Source: Mesocentrotus franciscanus (Eukaryota > Echinodermata > Echinoidea > Camarodonta > Strongylocentrotidae). From it: DNA of 64,000 nt. Location: positions 24,200,280 through 24,264,279 of the forward strand of contig CP137668.1 in NCBI GenBank assembly GCA_037976565.1. Direction: 5' to 3'. The translations under genes and the position numbers were made by a program. Shown piece after piece: positions 24,180-36,292 of this stretch (position 1 is its first letter; each line of letters starts with the position of its first letter). Below the pieces are notes generated by a model. It made no database searches. It was not told the origin of the DNA and worked only from the letters and a program-made list of their open reading frames with translations.

Positions 24180-24540
24180 TCTTCTTGAATTTTCATTCTT
24201 TTTTCTTCTTCATTGCCTTTTCTCTCAATTTTATTAACTTCTATATTTCTTCTCTTTATTTCCATTTTGCCTTGCCATATTCCTTTCTTTCTATCCTTTT
24301 GCCTTTCATCCATCTTTGTCTTCTCTTTTCTTCTTCTTCTGCCTTTTCTTCACTTTTTGTTTTCTTTTACTTTTTGTTATACTTTGCTCTTTTTACTTCT
24401 CTTTTTCTTTTCTTTATCTCCCATCTTTTATCTTCTTCCTTCTTCCCTCCTTTTCCTTTGTGTCATTGATCTTCTTTTTCTTCATCATCATTTCCTAATC
24501 CTCCTCCTCCTTCCTCTTCTTAATTTTCCGATCCTCCTAC
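24180..24540. repeat. pyrimidine-rich low-complexity stretch
   Basis: A T- and C-rich run (TTCTTTTTC, CTTCTTCC and similar) giving long Phe/Leu/Ser frames in all + strand phases. No unit length dominates, and it is not coding. Confidence 0.8.
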
Positions 24541-24696
24541 AAGATATACCCTGTTTATACCCTGTTTCTCCTCTCTCCATTGTCTAGTCATAATTCCTTT
24601 CCTGCATTTTGAACTGGCCTCGGAAATGTAATGATTCTGCTTCCTACATCTATCGTATGTAAAGCAATACAACAGCTTGGCTTTAATCAGTGCATG

Positions 24697-24800
24697 AGAG
24701 AGACAGGGAGAGACAGAGAGAGACAGAGAGAGACAGAGATAGAGAGAGACAGAGAGAGACAGAGAGAGACAGAGAGACAGACAAAGAGAGAGAGAGAGAT
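24697..24800. repeat. (AGACAGAG)n microsatellite
   Basis: Tandem GAGAGACA units for about 100 bases, ending in a pure GA run. Confidence 0.95.
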
Positions 24801-26009
24801 TGTAACAAAATCTCAAGTGTGGATTACAAAGTTGTTTTTCTGTGAAAATATACATTATTAATTGCCATGCCTTTCACATAATTTTGCATTATACTGGATG
24901 AGACTGGATGCAGTATTTTGTCTGTTTAGAGCCAGAAGGGGGTACTTGATATGAATTAAGGCCCATTTTGCTCTGAGCAGATGATTTTATTTACACAGCC
25001 CAGAAGGATGTTTAGTTAATATTTTGTTTTGCCTTCAAACATGTATGACTTGAAGAGGGCTAATCAGTGCCGTGAATACTTTTGAAAATGTCAAGAAGAG
25101 GTCTGGAAAAACAAATTGAAAATGTTTTGACAAATGTATGTCTCACAACAGGCCACAAACCTAAGGTTAGGTCGAATTAATCTTTCTTTAAAGCTGTTGT
25201 ATTGAAAGGATAGAGAAATATTGTAGTTACAACAAATCACTGTTAAACAATGATGAGCTTACTGCAATATGTGTAGATGTTGTCTTGTGTAGATGATGAT
25301 GCATTTAAACATCTCTGGTATTTCTCTTTGACATGCATAACCTGGAAAATGGTTTTTCACAGATCTAGTATTTTTAAACATCCTAAATTATCCGCTGGAA
25401 TGCTGGAGTGTAAGTTCACCTAATGTAACTTTACAGAATGTAGTGGCACATAAATAAAGATGAGTCTGGAATCTGGATTGTAAGATACACAATTGTTGAA
25501 AATCCAATTTTATAGAGGTAGAAACTGCATCATTAAATATGGAGCTGGTATCTAAATATGCTTCCTCGATCAGGCTTAATATTTCCTCAAATTGTATTAA
25601 TATATGTCAAATGAGAACTTTTAATTCACTGACATCAATCGCTCACTGTTCAGCCTTGTGCAGTCTGGACGTATCTTGTTATGCCTCTACGTTTTGGCAG
25701 TTTACTGTAGAAGAATTCCGTTGATGTATACAAAGGGAAGTGTTTTATAACCGGTGTTTAAATACTGATTGATGTTGTTATTGTAAATCTCTCACTTAAA
25801 GAGAGATATATTGGTGTAGGCATGTGACATAAAGAGGATGATTTATAATAGAGTGTTATGCAGATTAATTAGGACAACTCAGGAAAGTGTTTTGATCGCA
25901 TTAGTCAACGCTCTACAATGGCAAGATATTTGTGAATTTGAATTATCTGTACAATATTTGTTTTGGTAGAATGTAGTCTAAAGGAATTATATCAGTGTGT
26001 ATTGGACAT
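24801..26009. other. non-coding stretch, one palindromic repeat remnant
   Basis: No gene is visible. A decayed copy of the GAGCCAGAAGGG palindrome family seems to lie near 24927-25010 (TTAGAGCCAGAAGGGGGTAC). Confidence 0.4.
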
Positions 26010-26180
26010 TTACTGTATCTTCTTCAAAATACTGGAATGATCTATCACTTTAAATCAGTTATTACCTTCAGAAAGGCCTTGAAAACACATCTTTTTGCAT
26101 GTTTTTATGTAATTGTTATTTACTGTAAGTGCCTTGGGCCTTATGGGAAAAGTGCGGTATAAGTAATAAAAAATATTAAA
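26010..26180 (+). mobile_element. 3' end of a CR1/L2-type LINE
   Basis: The + strand carries a broken reading of the classic LINE C-terminus (W-N-D-L-S-L, then after a frame change TFRKALKTHLF) followed by TGCCTTGGGCCTTATGGGAA, then AGTGCGGTATAAGTAATAAA, the usual kind of 3' end for CR1/L2-like elements. Frame changes and stops show it is dead and 5'-truncated. Confidence 0.7.
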
Positions 26181-26456
26181 AATTCACAATGTAGGATGCA
26201 AACACAATTTGTTTTGGTCACATTTTTCATTTCTTAAATTGTTCTAATGAAATCGTAAAGACGTAATAAAGAGAAGTTATAGACCGATCAGTGTTGAAAA
26301 TTTAGATAATGAAAGGTTAAACTTTCTGATTAATTTTGCTGGAAAAGTACATTTACATGTTCATCCGTTCATGGTCTTCTGCTGGACACTTGATGAGCAA
26401 AATACCTATTTTTCACATATCAGGTCTCCTCGGGTATATCTCCCGAGAGTCCTGAA

Positions 26457-26514
26457 TGGAGCCAAAAGGCCAATGTGTATATCATTTTACACAGAGGTAA
26501 AACCCTTCTAGCTC
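26457..26514. repeat. imperfect palindrome, GAGCCAGAAGGG family
   Basis: GAGCCAAAAGGCCAATGTGT ... ATCATTTTACACAGAGGTAA followed by AACCCTTCTAGCTC. Similar short palindromes occur at 47413-47467 and 52037-52096, all with an ATCATTTTACACAGAG-like centre. Confidence 0.65.
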
Positions 26515-29213
26515 AAATTGATGATATAATCTCTATGTTAAAAAAAATAATTAGCTTTGTGTGGCACATTTTTTGACCATTTTATGGTTCCATTCAAAAA
26601 TGTATATGTATAGTATTTGTACTGTAAATATGAGTAGAATTCATGGTTCTCTATGCACAGTGTCCAGCACTTACAATGTTATGTCCTGATCAAAGTTAAC
26701 ATGGAAAGGGGAATATTTCTGAAGAGTTTTTAACCCAATGTCTCATATATATATATGTCCAAGTCCCAATAACATGGGCAGTATAGCATCCATGTCTCCT
26801 AGTCATAATACATCATATATATGAACATTACATACAGTGGCATGGACAGGTGTAGTTATCTGCTGTATGTAGGGATGATTTTTATCCATCATTCCCTTTG
26901 ATTACAATTATGAATAGATAATCCTGTACATGCACACCCATATCGTTGTAATATATACATTTCTCATGTCTATACTCACTTCATATCTGAGGTAGAAAGC
27001 ACTGAAGATTAATCAGAGGTCGGTGTTTATCAATAGAACGATCATGCTTAAAATTAGTGTTTCAAGCCTTCCCTCTCCCTCTCCCACCCTCTCCCATCCT
27101 CTCTGTCTCTCTGTCTCTCTCTCTCTCTCTGAGGGGGGTGGGGGTTGTTATCAGCTACCCAAGATGAGCCCTGATGAGTCGCTCTGATATTTTCTGAAAA
27201 TATTGAAATGAACACTGGTCATTGCTTTCATATTAATAAAGCTTTGTGTTGAAAGAGATATTTGCATTTTGGGCTCTATTTTTCTCCCCTTGTTATGCAC
27301 CCACTAATGGAAAGAAATATAAATGATTGAAAAGAAGATATTTTAACTATTTTTTTTCTTCCTATGTATCTTGAAATCCATCATTTTCAATTTATGGCAT
27401 AATAAAATTATCAATAATATTTGAGAACAGTGGTGGATCCAGGATTCTGTGGCTGGGGGAGGGGGGGGGGGCACAACAAATAGGTTAACATCAACCTTTT
27501 TTATAACATTGAGCCTAAAACATTCTCTGACATGCCTCCAGTGCCCCCCTCCCCGATCTATCACTAGACTAGTATAAACAATGTATGCTCCTTTAAATTA
27601 TTCAACGGCCAGTGACACCAGCATGTAATTACAAGCAGAAAGTTGTCAAACTCATGAAATTTGGACACTTTTTAATATGATATCTCCCTTATGCCTTCAG
27701 CTCTCACAACGTGTCAAATGTATTGATGAGGGAGCTAGGTACGCGTTTGTAGGCATGTGCAGTGCAATTACTGGAGGTTGTATTTGGGAACACCAAAGCA
27801 CCTAGAAAGCTAGAAACCAATCTATGTTTCCACCTGCTCCCAACGTGTAGCATGTATATACGGGTCCGTTCACAGCAGGCTTCAATTAGCGTATTCAACA
27901 GGGTAGTTCGGTTGACTGGCGTTTGCCAAAGGAATGGCAATCTTTTTTTTTTATCTCTGTAGATTTAAACTGTTTGTGTATCCATCTTAATTAATTATTC
28001 TTATAAAAGGAATATTCATATATTCAATAATTTGATTTTTGTTATTTGCATGAGCCCTCTCTTCTCTCTCTCTCTCTCTCTCTCGTTGAAATAAACCTAA
28101 TAGTAATGCTACAAATATGAACTTTTTTTTTCTTTTGAGACTACCAGTAAACAAATAATTCACATATTTGGTTCTTAATCTAATGTTTTCTTAAATCTAG
28201 TTTGTAGACTTTGAATGAGATGATAGAATAATGATGGTCAAAATAATGAATTTCATCTCACTGAATTATGATCGACACAGTATTGGACCTTGCACTGCAG
28301 CACAATCCATAGTATGGACAAAGAGTGAAATTGATATGCTTATAAATAATGTATAAGAAACTTTCAGACTTCTGAGTTATTTACAAAATATCTAGATATT
28401 TCCAACATGACTTGTAAACAAACAAAAAAACCTTTGTCAAAATTTCATTTTAGAATGGAAATAAATATTGTATAGAAATTTACTAAATGAACATCTAGAA
28501 ATAAAGTAGTTACAAATTGCCATTTATATTATATTTAAAGGAACAACATGTAAAAAAAAAAAAACCAAGGTAAAACCTGTAAATTTACTTTAATTTAGAA
28601 AGAAAATTGGGTAACAGGAAAGGATGTTAAAGCATTACATAATGATCAATCTTTGAAAAGAAATTGGTATGGAAACTGGTCCGAGAATATTGAATGCTGG
28701 GAGTGGCCATTTAGAAGAGATGGTTCAATCACCCTGAAACAATGTGTTCAAGAGGCAGAATTAAATCATTCTCCTCCACTTAGCAAAGAAAGGGTTAAAC
28801 CTGCACCAAGTGGTAAGGTGTCGAATATCGCAGTGCAGAGAATCGTGAGTTATTGTGAGCCTCAAACCCAATTATCTGCAGATGTAATGTGACCCGTGCT
28901 GCCATTATAGGGGTATTTAGGCTTTAATGCAGCAGCCATTAAAGCCCAACCTGTAGCAAAACCCCAAGCTCTGTAAAGAAGCTAAGCAAATGCCAGTGAA
29001 ACTGCTTGCATGCTTGGGTTTTAACCGTTTTTGGTGTGATTAATAGCCATTTCTGCAGAAAATCTATTACTGCTTGTGGGCAATGACATGTATGGTCGTT
29101 TAATGTCTTTTAAGGAGAATTTGAGATCATTTTGTGTTTTATCACATTTCTATTCAAAATGGTTGCTTACAAGTGGCAAGTTAATATTCAAAGCATCCAT
29201 TGAAATAAAAACC

Positions 29214-29215
<2 letters not shown>
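26515..29215. other. non-coding stretch upstream of the first visible KCNQ exon
   Basis: It contains small TC tracts (27066-27131, 28063-28084) and a poly-G run near 27453-27470. Several copies of ATATATAT occur. No KCNQ N-terminal exon (expected to encode the segment before S1) could be recognised here. The frame at 28653-28892 has no family match. Confidence 0.4.

Positions 29216-29266
<51 letters not shown>
29216..29266. repeat. (TA)n microsatellite
   Basis: About 25 uninterrupted TA units. Confidence 0.95.
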
Positions 29267-29268
<2 letters not shown>

Positions 29269-29706
29269 GTATTGGTATGGGTGATTGTTTTAGAGTCTTG
29301 GTCTATGCATAATAAATAATGCAATAATATCGATCAGTATGAATAACCCTTTTTTCTGCAGGAAATATTTGAGATCAGGATAGTATATTTTTGGCTAAGA
29401 GGCCCTCACAGAAAAATTTGCCAATACGTCTATGTATATGAGGGATGGAAAACAAATCCTTTTTGATGAATTTGGGATTGGGATGATGCGTAACTTATTA
29501 ACTCCTAAAAGGGTGCCTTGACTAAAAAAAAAGGTTGAAAAATGCTGATCTAGTAGACTCAAGACTGGTGCCCCCCATGGCTGAGTCCAGGCTACGCCAC
29601 TGTCTAATCATTCACATGCTTTCTTTGTTGCCGATTTCTCTCAAGGTTTGTTTCAGCCTTACCTTTTTTTTAACATAGTTTCCTTTATTTGCTCTCTTCC
29701 CTACAG

Positions 29707-29803
29707 ATTTCTGTTACTGTTTACGTGCCTTGGTGTAAGCATAGTTGCCACTGTTGATAATCCTCATCTACAAATCACCTGCAACCACATAGTTTTTATA
29801 CTG
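29707..29803 (+). CDS. KCNQ: KCNQ (Kv7) potassium channel, S1 exon
   Basis: This is the first visible exon of the channel gene. The acceptor CTCTTCCCTACAG ends at 29706 and the donor GTAAGT starts at 29804. The first base completes a split codon (xxA, fitting the Val that precedes S1 in relatives); the remaining 32 codons encode S1 and the S1-S2 loop (FLLLFTCLGVSIVATV...HIVFIL), ending in phase 0 directly before the S2 exon. In vertebrate KCNQ genes the equivalent exon has the same phases. The N-terminal exon before it was not found and probably lies upstream of the window. The loop (DNPHLQITCNH) is unlike any vertebrate paralogue that I recall. Confidence 0.85.
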
Positions 29804-29924
29804 GTAAGTAAAATCACAATGTTTTGGGACATCCCAGTGCCGGTTTATTGCCGTTGGTCTACAACGGGTTTGTCTACTACCCAATTTAATCATAAATGAT
29901 AGTATCATCAGATGATCATTAGAC

Positions 29925-30145
29925 CTTATGGACGGTAGGCAAAATGGGAATTAGACAAATTGGGAATTAGACTAACTGGTTATTAGAATAGATGAACAAT
30001 AGATCAAATGGGTAGTAGACTAATTAGAGATTAAACCATATGGAAGTAGACAAAATGATTATTAGACCATGTGGATAGTAGACAGGGTGTGTGTAGACCA
30101 TAATACTAATTGGGTAGTAGATGAACTGGTAGTAGACCAAACGGC
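29925..30145. repeat. 16-bp minisatellite
   Basis: Degenerate tandem units of about 16 bases following GGNANTAGACNAANTG, for example GGAATTAGACAAATTG then GGAATTAGACTAACTG. About 13 units, in the intron after the S1 exon. Confidence 0.85.
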
Positions 30146-30597
30146 AATTCACCTCAGTGCCATGGGCCACAACTAGTTTCCGCTTATAGGCCCACTTATT
30201 AGAGTAAACACATGGCTCAAGTGACCCTAAATATGCAGAAATAATTTTAAAGATACACGTGTTGACACGATGACTGAATGAGAGAAAGCAATTTTGAGGG
30301 AGGGGTGAGGGTCGCGCATGTACTACATAAGAATGAATGTGCACTGTGAGGTTTTGGCGTGATCACAATGAAATGAAATTGACTCAGTCTTGCTGGAGAT
30401 CTTATGCACTGCACACATAACTAGATACATGTAACTGCCAGCATTTTGTTGTCATATGTCTAATATGAGGGCATTTGAACTTTGAAGTGCATTTTTTTCA
30501 GGCAAAATAACAACTACGATATTTTCCAAACTGACATAGTAAAAGTGAGAAAGCTCACAAAATATATTTGTGTCATTATCACTGCTGAACCGCCTCA

Positions 30598-30921
30598 TTA
30601 ACTCATATCCTGCCATAAGGCCGCATGCACGCTACCGCTATAGTGCTTTGTACATGCGAGCGCGCTATCGATTGACTGCTTAATTCATGCGAGCGACCCA
30701 CTGCTTTGCTGCTTTATGCATGCTTGCTCGCATTCGTAATAGCAGTTATTGTTCATGCTCATTGTACTGTGCTGAGTGCCTTGCATGCGCTATTGTTCGT
30801 ACCATTGCGTGCATCAGATTATCTCAAAATAAACTTGGCACAGGGGGGATTTGTGGCTTGGCACAATGGGGATTAGCCCTGTGGCACTGGGCTGTGTTCA
30901 TTATGGCAGGATAAGAGTTAA
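30598..30921. mobile_element. TTAA-flanked MITE, 316 bp
   Basis: TTAA at 30598-30601 and 30918-30921 flank an element with inverted ends CTCATATCCTGCCATAA and TTATGGCAGGATAAGAG (one mismatch in 17). The interior is rich in GCATGC and GCGAGCG motifs. It lies in the KCNQ intron between the S1 and S2 exons. Confidence 0.8.
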
Positions 30922-31407
30922 ACTCAGTGTGGTCCCATGTTATGCCTCTGCTCCAAGAAGTGATGAAGGTGCTTCCTGGAAAGCGTTTAATTGCCCTTTT
31001 AAACATTATATACTCCCACCTTTGTTTCTTGGAATGCTTTGCTGCATTCATGAATAATGATTACGTACATGAAACTTTTATGAGCATGTATCCAGTATGC
31101 ACCTCAGTAGGTTTTACAATATGTCACCCCGCACCACAAAACCTCCAAAACAAGTTGCATAGTGTGGTTTTCAGTTAGAGATCAGGAAAGGTGTACTTGG
31201 TCAGGATGGTCACATTTCAGTTTTCAGCATTCCCTTAAAAATTATCCTTTTCTTCTATATAATTTCAACATTTGCAAGCACAAAACAATTTAAAAGTGGT
31301 ATTTTGGCAGTATCTTAATTGTAGACCTATGTTTTTCTGTTATACCTATGGATGTACGATGCGCGACTTCACTTTTTAATTTTTAACTTTTGGATGTTTT
31401 CCTGTAG

Positions 31408-31534
31408 GAAATAATTGCTGTCCTGATCCTGAGCACAGAATGTACTCTTCGTATCTGGTCTGCGGGGTGCCGCAGCCGCTACCAAGGTCACTATGGGAGG
31501 CTCAGGTTTATCAGAAGACCCCTTTGTATACTCG
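31408..31534 (+). CDS. KCNQ: KCNQ channel, S2 exon
   Basis: 127 bases between TTCCTGTAG and GTAAGT, the size I recall for vertebrate KCNQ exon 3. It encodes S2 and the S2-S3 linker: EIIAVLILSTECTLRIWSAG then CRSRYQGHYGRLRFIRRPLC. The conserved S2 acidic residue (E in STEC) and following Arg are present. The linker SAGCRSRY is closest to KCNQ1 (SAGCRSKY in vertebrates), whereas KCNQ2-5 have AAGCCCRY-type linkers. It ends with one base (G) that joins AT of the next exon to make the conserved S3 Asp. Confidence 0.9.
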
Positions 31535-34500
31535 GTAAGTAACAGTAACCTGTTCTTTGGTTGATGACTGGAGGATCACCGAGTGAGCTCGGCCTGGGTG
31601 AAGATGGTATGAAAGGGGCGTAGGTACATTGTAACGCGGTCCGTGTAGAAGGCTCAGGTTTATCAGATGACCCTTTGTATTCTCATGAAATATAGAGTTT
31701 TGTAAGCTGCTTAATGTAGGTGCAAAATGATTATTGTCCCATGCCATTCTGCATTTGTTGTGTTTTATTTAAAGTTGATGGTGTAAGAATGCATGGAGGA
31801 AGAGAAATTCCAAAGTTGCCAATTTGAAGAGGAAATGCTTATTCATCCGACTGTCGTCTACAGGTTGAATGCCTCATTAGTTACCAAAGGCTATTTCACT
31901 CTTAATCCTGCTGTATTCTTTGAAGCGTGGGTGATTTAGTCTGCAATCTTAGGTCAAGTTCCATAGCGATAGTTGGAAAGGGTTTTTATATGTCAGTCAC
32001 CATCAGGTCTGAGACAAGAAAACTCGAGCTACTTTCTTTTCCACACCCTGGGCTATTTTTCTATCAGACTGGTGATCCTTTTACTCGTAACGACATTACA
32101 ACGATGCCTTAATCGGATCTAAGTCCCCTAAATGTGATTAGGAGATATAGACCTATGGGCAAGGTTTCGAGAGAGCCAATCTGCTGTGAGCTTTTGCCAG
32201 CCATCTTTATTTATCTTCACAAATCCGCAGTGAAAATGGTTGTAGGAGTCCCAGAGCGAATGCAATTACATTTCTTGAAGAGAACCAAATCCTGTATTTA
32301 ATTCGTTTCCCTATACTATAGTTCTCTAATATGCAAACGGAGCTATAGCAGCAGTTTGAAATCATATTCCTATGGCATTACTACCATATATAGCAATCAG
32401 ATTAAAATCCGTCTCTTGGGAAATTCCTCTCGTTAAGTAAGCTTTATTACAAGTCAGATACTTTTACACTGTTTTATATTACACTATTCTTTGAAAGTTT
32501 CATTTTGTATAATTTTTCTGTAGTTTTCTTTTAGTTTAAAGTAAGCCTCATCCCAAAGAAGAAGTGTAGGTATGCTGAAAGATGACATATATTTGTGCCT
32601 TTTGATGTACACTATTTTTGACGAAAGTGTACAAGAGATATATAAATGAAGATTTTCTTGGCATGTGTAATGCCTTTTAGCATGACATGGGCGCAGCCAT
32701 TTTCTTGATAATGTGCCGTACTAGGCGAACTTGTACATGTTTCATACACCTAGCTTTAGTTGGAAAGACTTTTTAATTTAATAACAAAACCTTTACTTTT
32801 CAACGAGGGAAAATCATAGCTGAGAAGGTAAAAAGTATATTTGGTGAAAAGAATATAACCGGGGAACAATTGTAACTCATTTATTTAAAAATACCAAAAT
32901 ATAGCAGTTGACAAATCTATTTCATTTATGCAAAACCTTCACCCCTGAAGAGCACCATTTTATTCTTGCAATTTGCATTCTCACATTTGTAGTACAAAGG
33001 ATAATAGCGGGTAAATGAAATACTTCATCACCACACAAACCTGGGAAGGAAGCGTTCATAAATTTGAATACATTTACTTGATAAACAACTTCGCATAGTA
33101 CGTCACTTTATCAAGAAAATGGCGTTGCCCAAGTCGTGCTGAGAAAACTGTACAGTATGCTAAGAATATGTTGCTTTATACCTCTCTCTTACACATTGGT
33201 AGGGAATCTTGTAGATTAATGGGCAAGAATACAATAAATCTCTCAGAATAACTAAACTTATTTATAGGGGTGAGGTTTCCTTTAATTTAAATGTCAGTAA
33301 ACCTCCTGCAGAGTCTCCCTGATTGTGTATGATAGGCATTTCTTTAATGAATTCTTTTCAGTTCTTGTCCGATTATGAATATGCCTTGAATTAATTTCCC
33401 TTTTTATATATATATGCTAAACTATATGTATTTTGTGATGAAAAAAGGTTCATATTATTGTAATTTTTTACATGTATCTTGTGAAAAATGATGGCATTGT
33501 GTTCTTTCATGTGTAAGAAACTAAGAATTCAATTTCATAGAAAGTATTCGATTAGGTACTGAGATTAAATAACATAGTTGGAAAACTCTTAACAAAGACG
33601 TTACTCTGAATTGTAGAGCAAGTACATTATTCATAGTGGTCATAATTCTAGAATATTCTACTGACAGATTCAGCATGTATATGCCATGTATTATTCATAT
33701 GACTTAATCCTTCCCTTTACAATAAATATGCTGTACATGGTGAATATATGGAATCCATGTTTAGGATCTCTTACCCTAAATCCTATTCTTACTGCAATGT
33801 CATACTTGAAATAGGACTTCAAGCCATTATGAAAAGTTTTAAAAAATACTCAAAAGAAGTAGAAGAGATGAATAATTCAACAGCTTGCATCATGATCTAT
33901 TTGAGAAATTTTTAGAGGGTGGGTTCAACAAGTGGTCCGTCCCCATGGCCATGATAAGTGATAGATTGGCAGAGGATAGTTTTTACAGGGGGTTGTTGTG
34001 TATGGACAATGATGCAGGTAGTGTGTTTAGCTCAAAGTTTAATGGCAGTGGTGAGTGTCTCCCATTGGTGGAAATGTGGGATTAGAGTCCCTTGTGTGGA
34101 AATTCAGGTATGTGGGATTGAAGATGAAGGTTTCCATGGCAACCATGCCATCAAGAATCCACGAAATGGAGTTAGAATTGATCCGTACCTGGCTTGAGGA
34201 CTCCCTCTTGGGTCCTTGCTAGGTCATTATATTTTTTCCAATCATCTTGTTTTCAAGCAAGGAGGATTTTTGTATTTCGACCACGTGTCATTGTTGAATA
34301 GGTGTTATTTTCCTTTGAAAATCAACTGGCCATATAAGGCGTTTTAGAGAGAAGAAAGAATAAACAATTAACAGTTAGCCTACTTGTGCTAAGTTTAAAA
34401 TAGGCTAAAGATGAACTTCGAATATATTTTGCCCTTGTTAAAAATCTAATTTGTTCCTATTTCCATATTTTACATCAAACCAAGATGTTTTATAATCTCC

Positions 34501-34778
34501 TTGATAATGTGACTGTCTATTTAGATCTTTTACATGGAGAACAGTAGCAGTAAATAGATACTAGTTTACTAGTAATTTATTTTAATTTCTTCCCTCTTTG
34601 AAAATGTATATTTTAGTTCTGGATAGGTTGTGCTAATCAACGTAGGTGTGTTGGCTTTGATTTGATATTGCTCTTTGTCTTTAACAGCTGTTTTTAGTGA
34701 ATTCGTATCAAAATGTGTCTATGATGTCAGAGCATTTGAAATTAATTCCTAACAATTTCTCCCTTTATCTTTTCACAG
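31535..34778. other. KCNQ intron between the S2 and S3-S4 exons
   Basis: A 3.2-kb intron with no recognisable transposon apart from weak AT-rich repeats. A short unit GGCTCAGGTTTATCAGA...CCCTTTGTAT from the end of the S2 exon is repeated at about 31650-31680, suggesting a small exon-intron duplication. A canonical X-box-like motif lies at 34130. Confidence 0.6.
34130..34143. promoter_or_regulatory. X-box (RFX-binding) motif
   Basis: GTTTCCATGGCAAC, one base off the perfect palindromic RFX site GTTGCCATGGCAAC and a fit to the X-box consensus. It lies inside a KCNQ intron. RFX factors drive ciliary genes, but from promoter-proximal sites, so function here is only a possibility. A similar palindrome is at 42834-42849. 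Confidence 0.4.
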
Positions 34779-34954
34779 ATATTGTTGTAGTCATAGCATC
34801 AGTCCTAATCATTGTCATAGGCAGCAGCAATGGTCGCTTCCTCGATCCAGCATTCCGTGGTCTTCGCTTTATTCAGATCCTGCGTATGGTTCGGGTTGAT
34901 CGGCGCGGCAACACATGGAAACTTCTAGGCTCCGTTGTCTGGGCGCATAGACAG
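34779..34954 (+). CDS. KCNQ: KCNQ channel, S3-S4 voltage-sensor exon
   Basis: 176 bases, the size I recall for vertebrate KCNQ exon 4, between CTTTTCACAG and a GT donor of weak context (CAG|GTTGGA). It encodes S3 ([15 protein letters not shown]), with the conserved Asp formed across the splice, and S4 with its regularly spaced arginines ([20 protein letters not shown]), including the KCNQ-specific Gln at the third charge position. The exon ends [14 protein letters not shown], the start of the S4-S5 linker. All voltage-sensor charges expected of a functional Kv7 channel are present. Confidence 0.92.
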
Positions 34955-35581
34955 GTTGGATATCTTATCTTTTACTATCTGCAAAAGCTTAAAAACTTAG
35001 TTTAAAAGTTAGTTACTAGTTAAATGTTTTGTAATATGTGGCACATCATCTTTTTATTATGTACTTACGAAATATGTCACATGAATGAGGAAAATGATGC
35101 GATATTTTTATACAGTTTCTGTTAATTTTATTGTATTACCAGTTGATATTTGAAGCCAGGAATCCAATTTTAAAGTAACATCAACAACATTTAAATATTC
35201 TTTTTAATTAACAGGGTTTTAAAATTGATTGCCTTGCACACTTTAAGCTAAATTAAATTATCTGAGATAAGTAAATGAACTTGCAGCTACATCTTGCTCT
35301 CTTGACGACCATTAAACCTTCTTCCTTGAACAGGACATTATATCTAGAGACTATGTTTATTCACCTTGTAAGCAAAACACATTGTTGATGTGCCTTTGTT
35401 TATCATAACTTATATATTTTTGTGTGGTTGCTTTTAAGCAGAGTAAAACTGAAGTAAACTTAACCAAACCTCCCCCTTCCTTTCTCTATTTATCTATGCA
35501 TAGGATACTTGTTGTATTGTTTGATATCCCTTCCCTTCAAAAAATGTTTCATGACACCGTTATTCTTTATCATCTTCACAG

Positions 35582-35710
35582 GAGTTGCTGACAACGTGGT
35601 ATATTGGTTTCCTGGCTCTAATTTCAGTGTCTTTCTTAGTGTATACATTGGAGCATGGTAGTCCCGATGATGATTACAAGACATTGCCTGATGCCATGTG
35701 GTATGGTCTG
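35582..35710 (+). CDS. KCNQ: KCNQ channel, S5 and turret exon
   Basis: 129 bases between CATCTTCACAG and GTAAGT. Encodes ELLTTWYIGFLALISVSFLV, then the turret (EHGSPDDDYKTL) and the start of the pore helix (PDAMWYGL). The Trp in TTWYIGF (codon 35597-35599) aligns with the retigabine-sensing Trp of KCNQ2-5, which is Leu in vertebrate KCNQ1. Three consecutive Asp in the turret are unusual. Confidence 0.92.
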
Positions 35711-36292
35711 GTAAGTACCTCTGTAATCTCTTGTTGGTCCTGTTTTGTTTTGCATAGAGTAATTACTATTATCAATTTACTCATTTTTTTTTTTTGGGGG
35801 TGGGGTGAAACACCAAGTAGGTTAGATTATTTTGTATGCAGGGCCTACATTTCAAAGGATAAAAGTAGAAATAGAATTAGGAGTGAGTAGTTTGATGAAT
35901 TTTAAGAAAGCTAAAGTAGCTGGAAATATGTGTTTGTCTTAGTGTCGGATTTAGAACTGGTACCCTGTACCAGATTTGTCACATAATTTATTCATGAAAA
36001 GTTTAAACATTGAAGTTTTACTTCTACTAGGAGCTAGCATTGATTAATTGGCTACTTATTGGAAGAAACATTTTGCCATACTTTTAGAGCTTTGAATAAT
36101 CAAGGAATAGTATGCTTTGCAAGTGATGCACATGGAAAAAAGTTTTCATGGTTGATGCTTCTTTAAATTTGAACATGGCTCAAGGCCCCAAGTATAAGGA
36201 TGATGATAACAAGTAAATCGGAAAAACAGATAGAGTGTTGGAAGCCCGGTATGAACAGTATAATCAACATTGAAGTACCATCTTACATGTAG

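Noticed and set aside
24143..24587. Hydrophobic frames resembling membrane proteins
   Set aside because: They come from a pyrimidine-rich low-complexity stretch and appear in overlapping frames.
33885..34197. Overlapping + strand frames near 33.9-34.2 kb as an extra KCNQ exon
   Set aside because: No similarity to the channel, and the flanking exons already join in phase without it.
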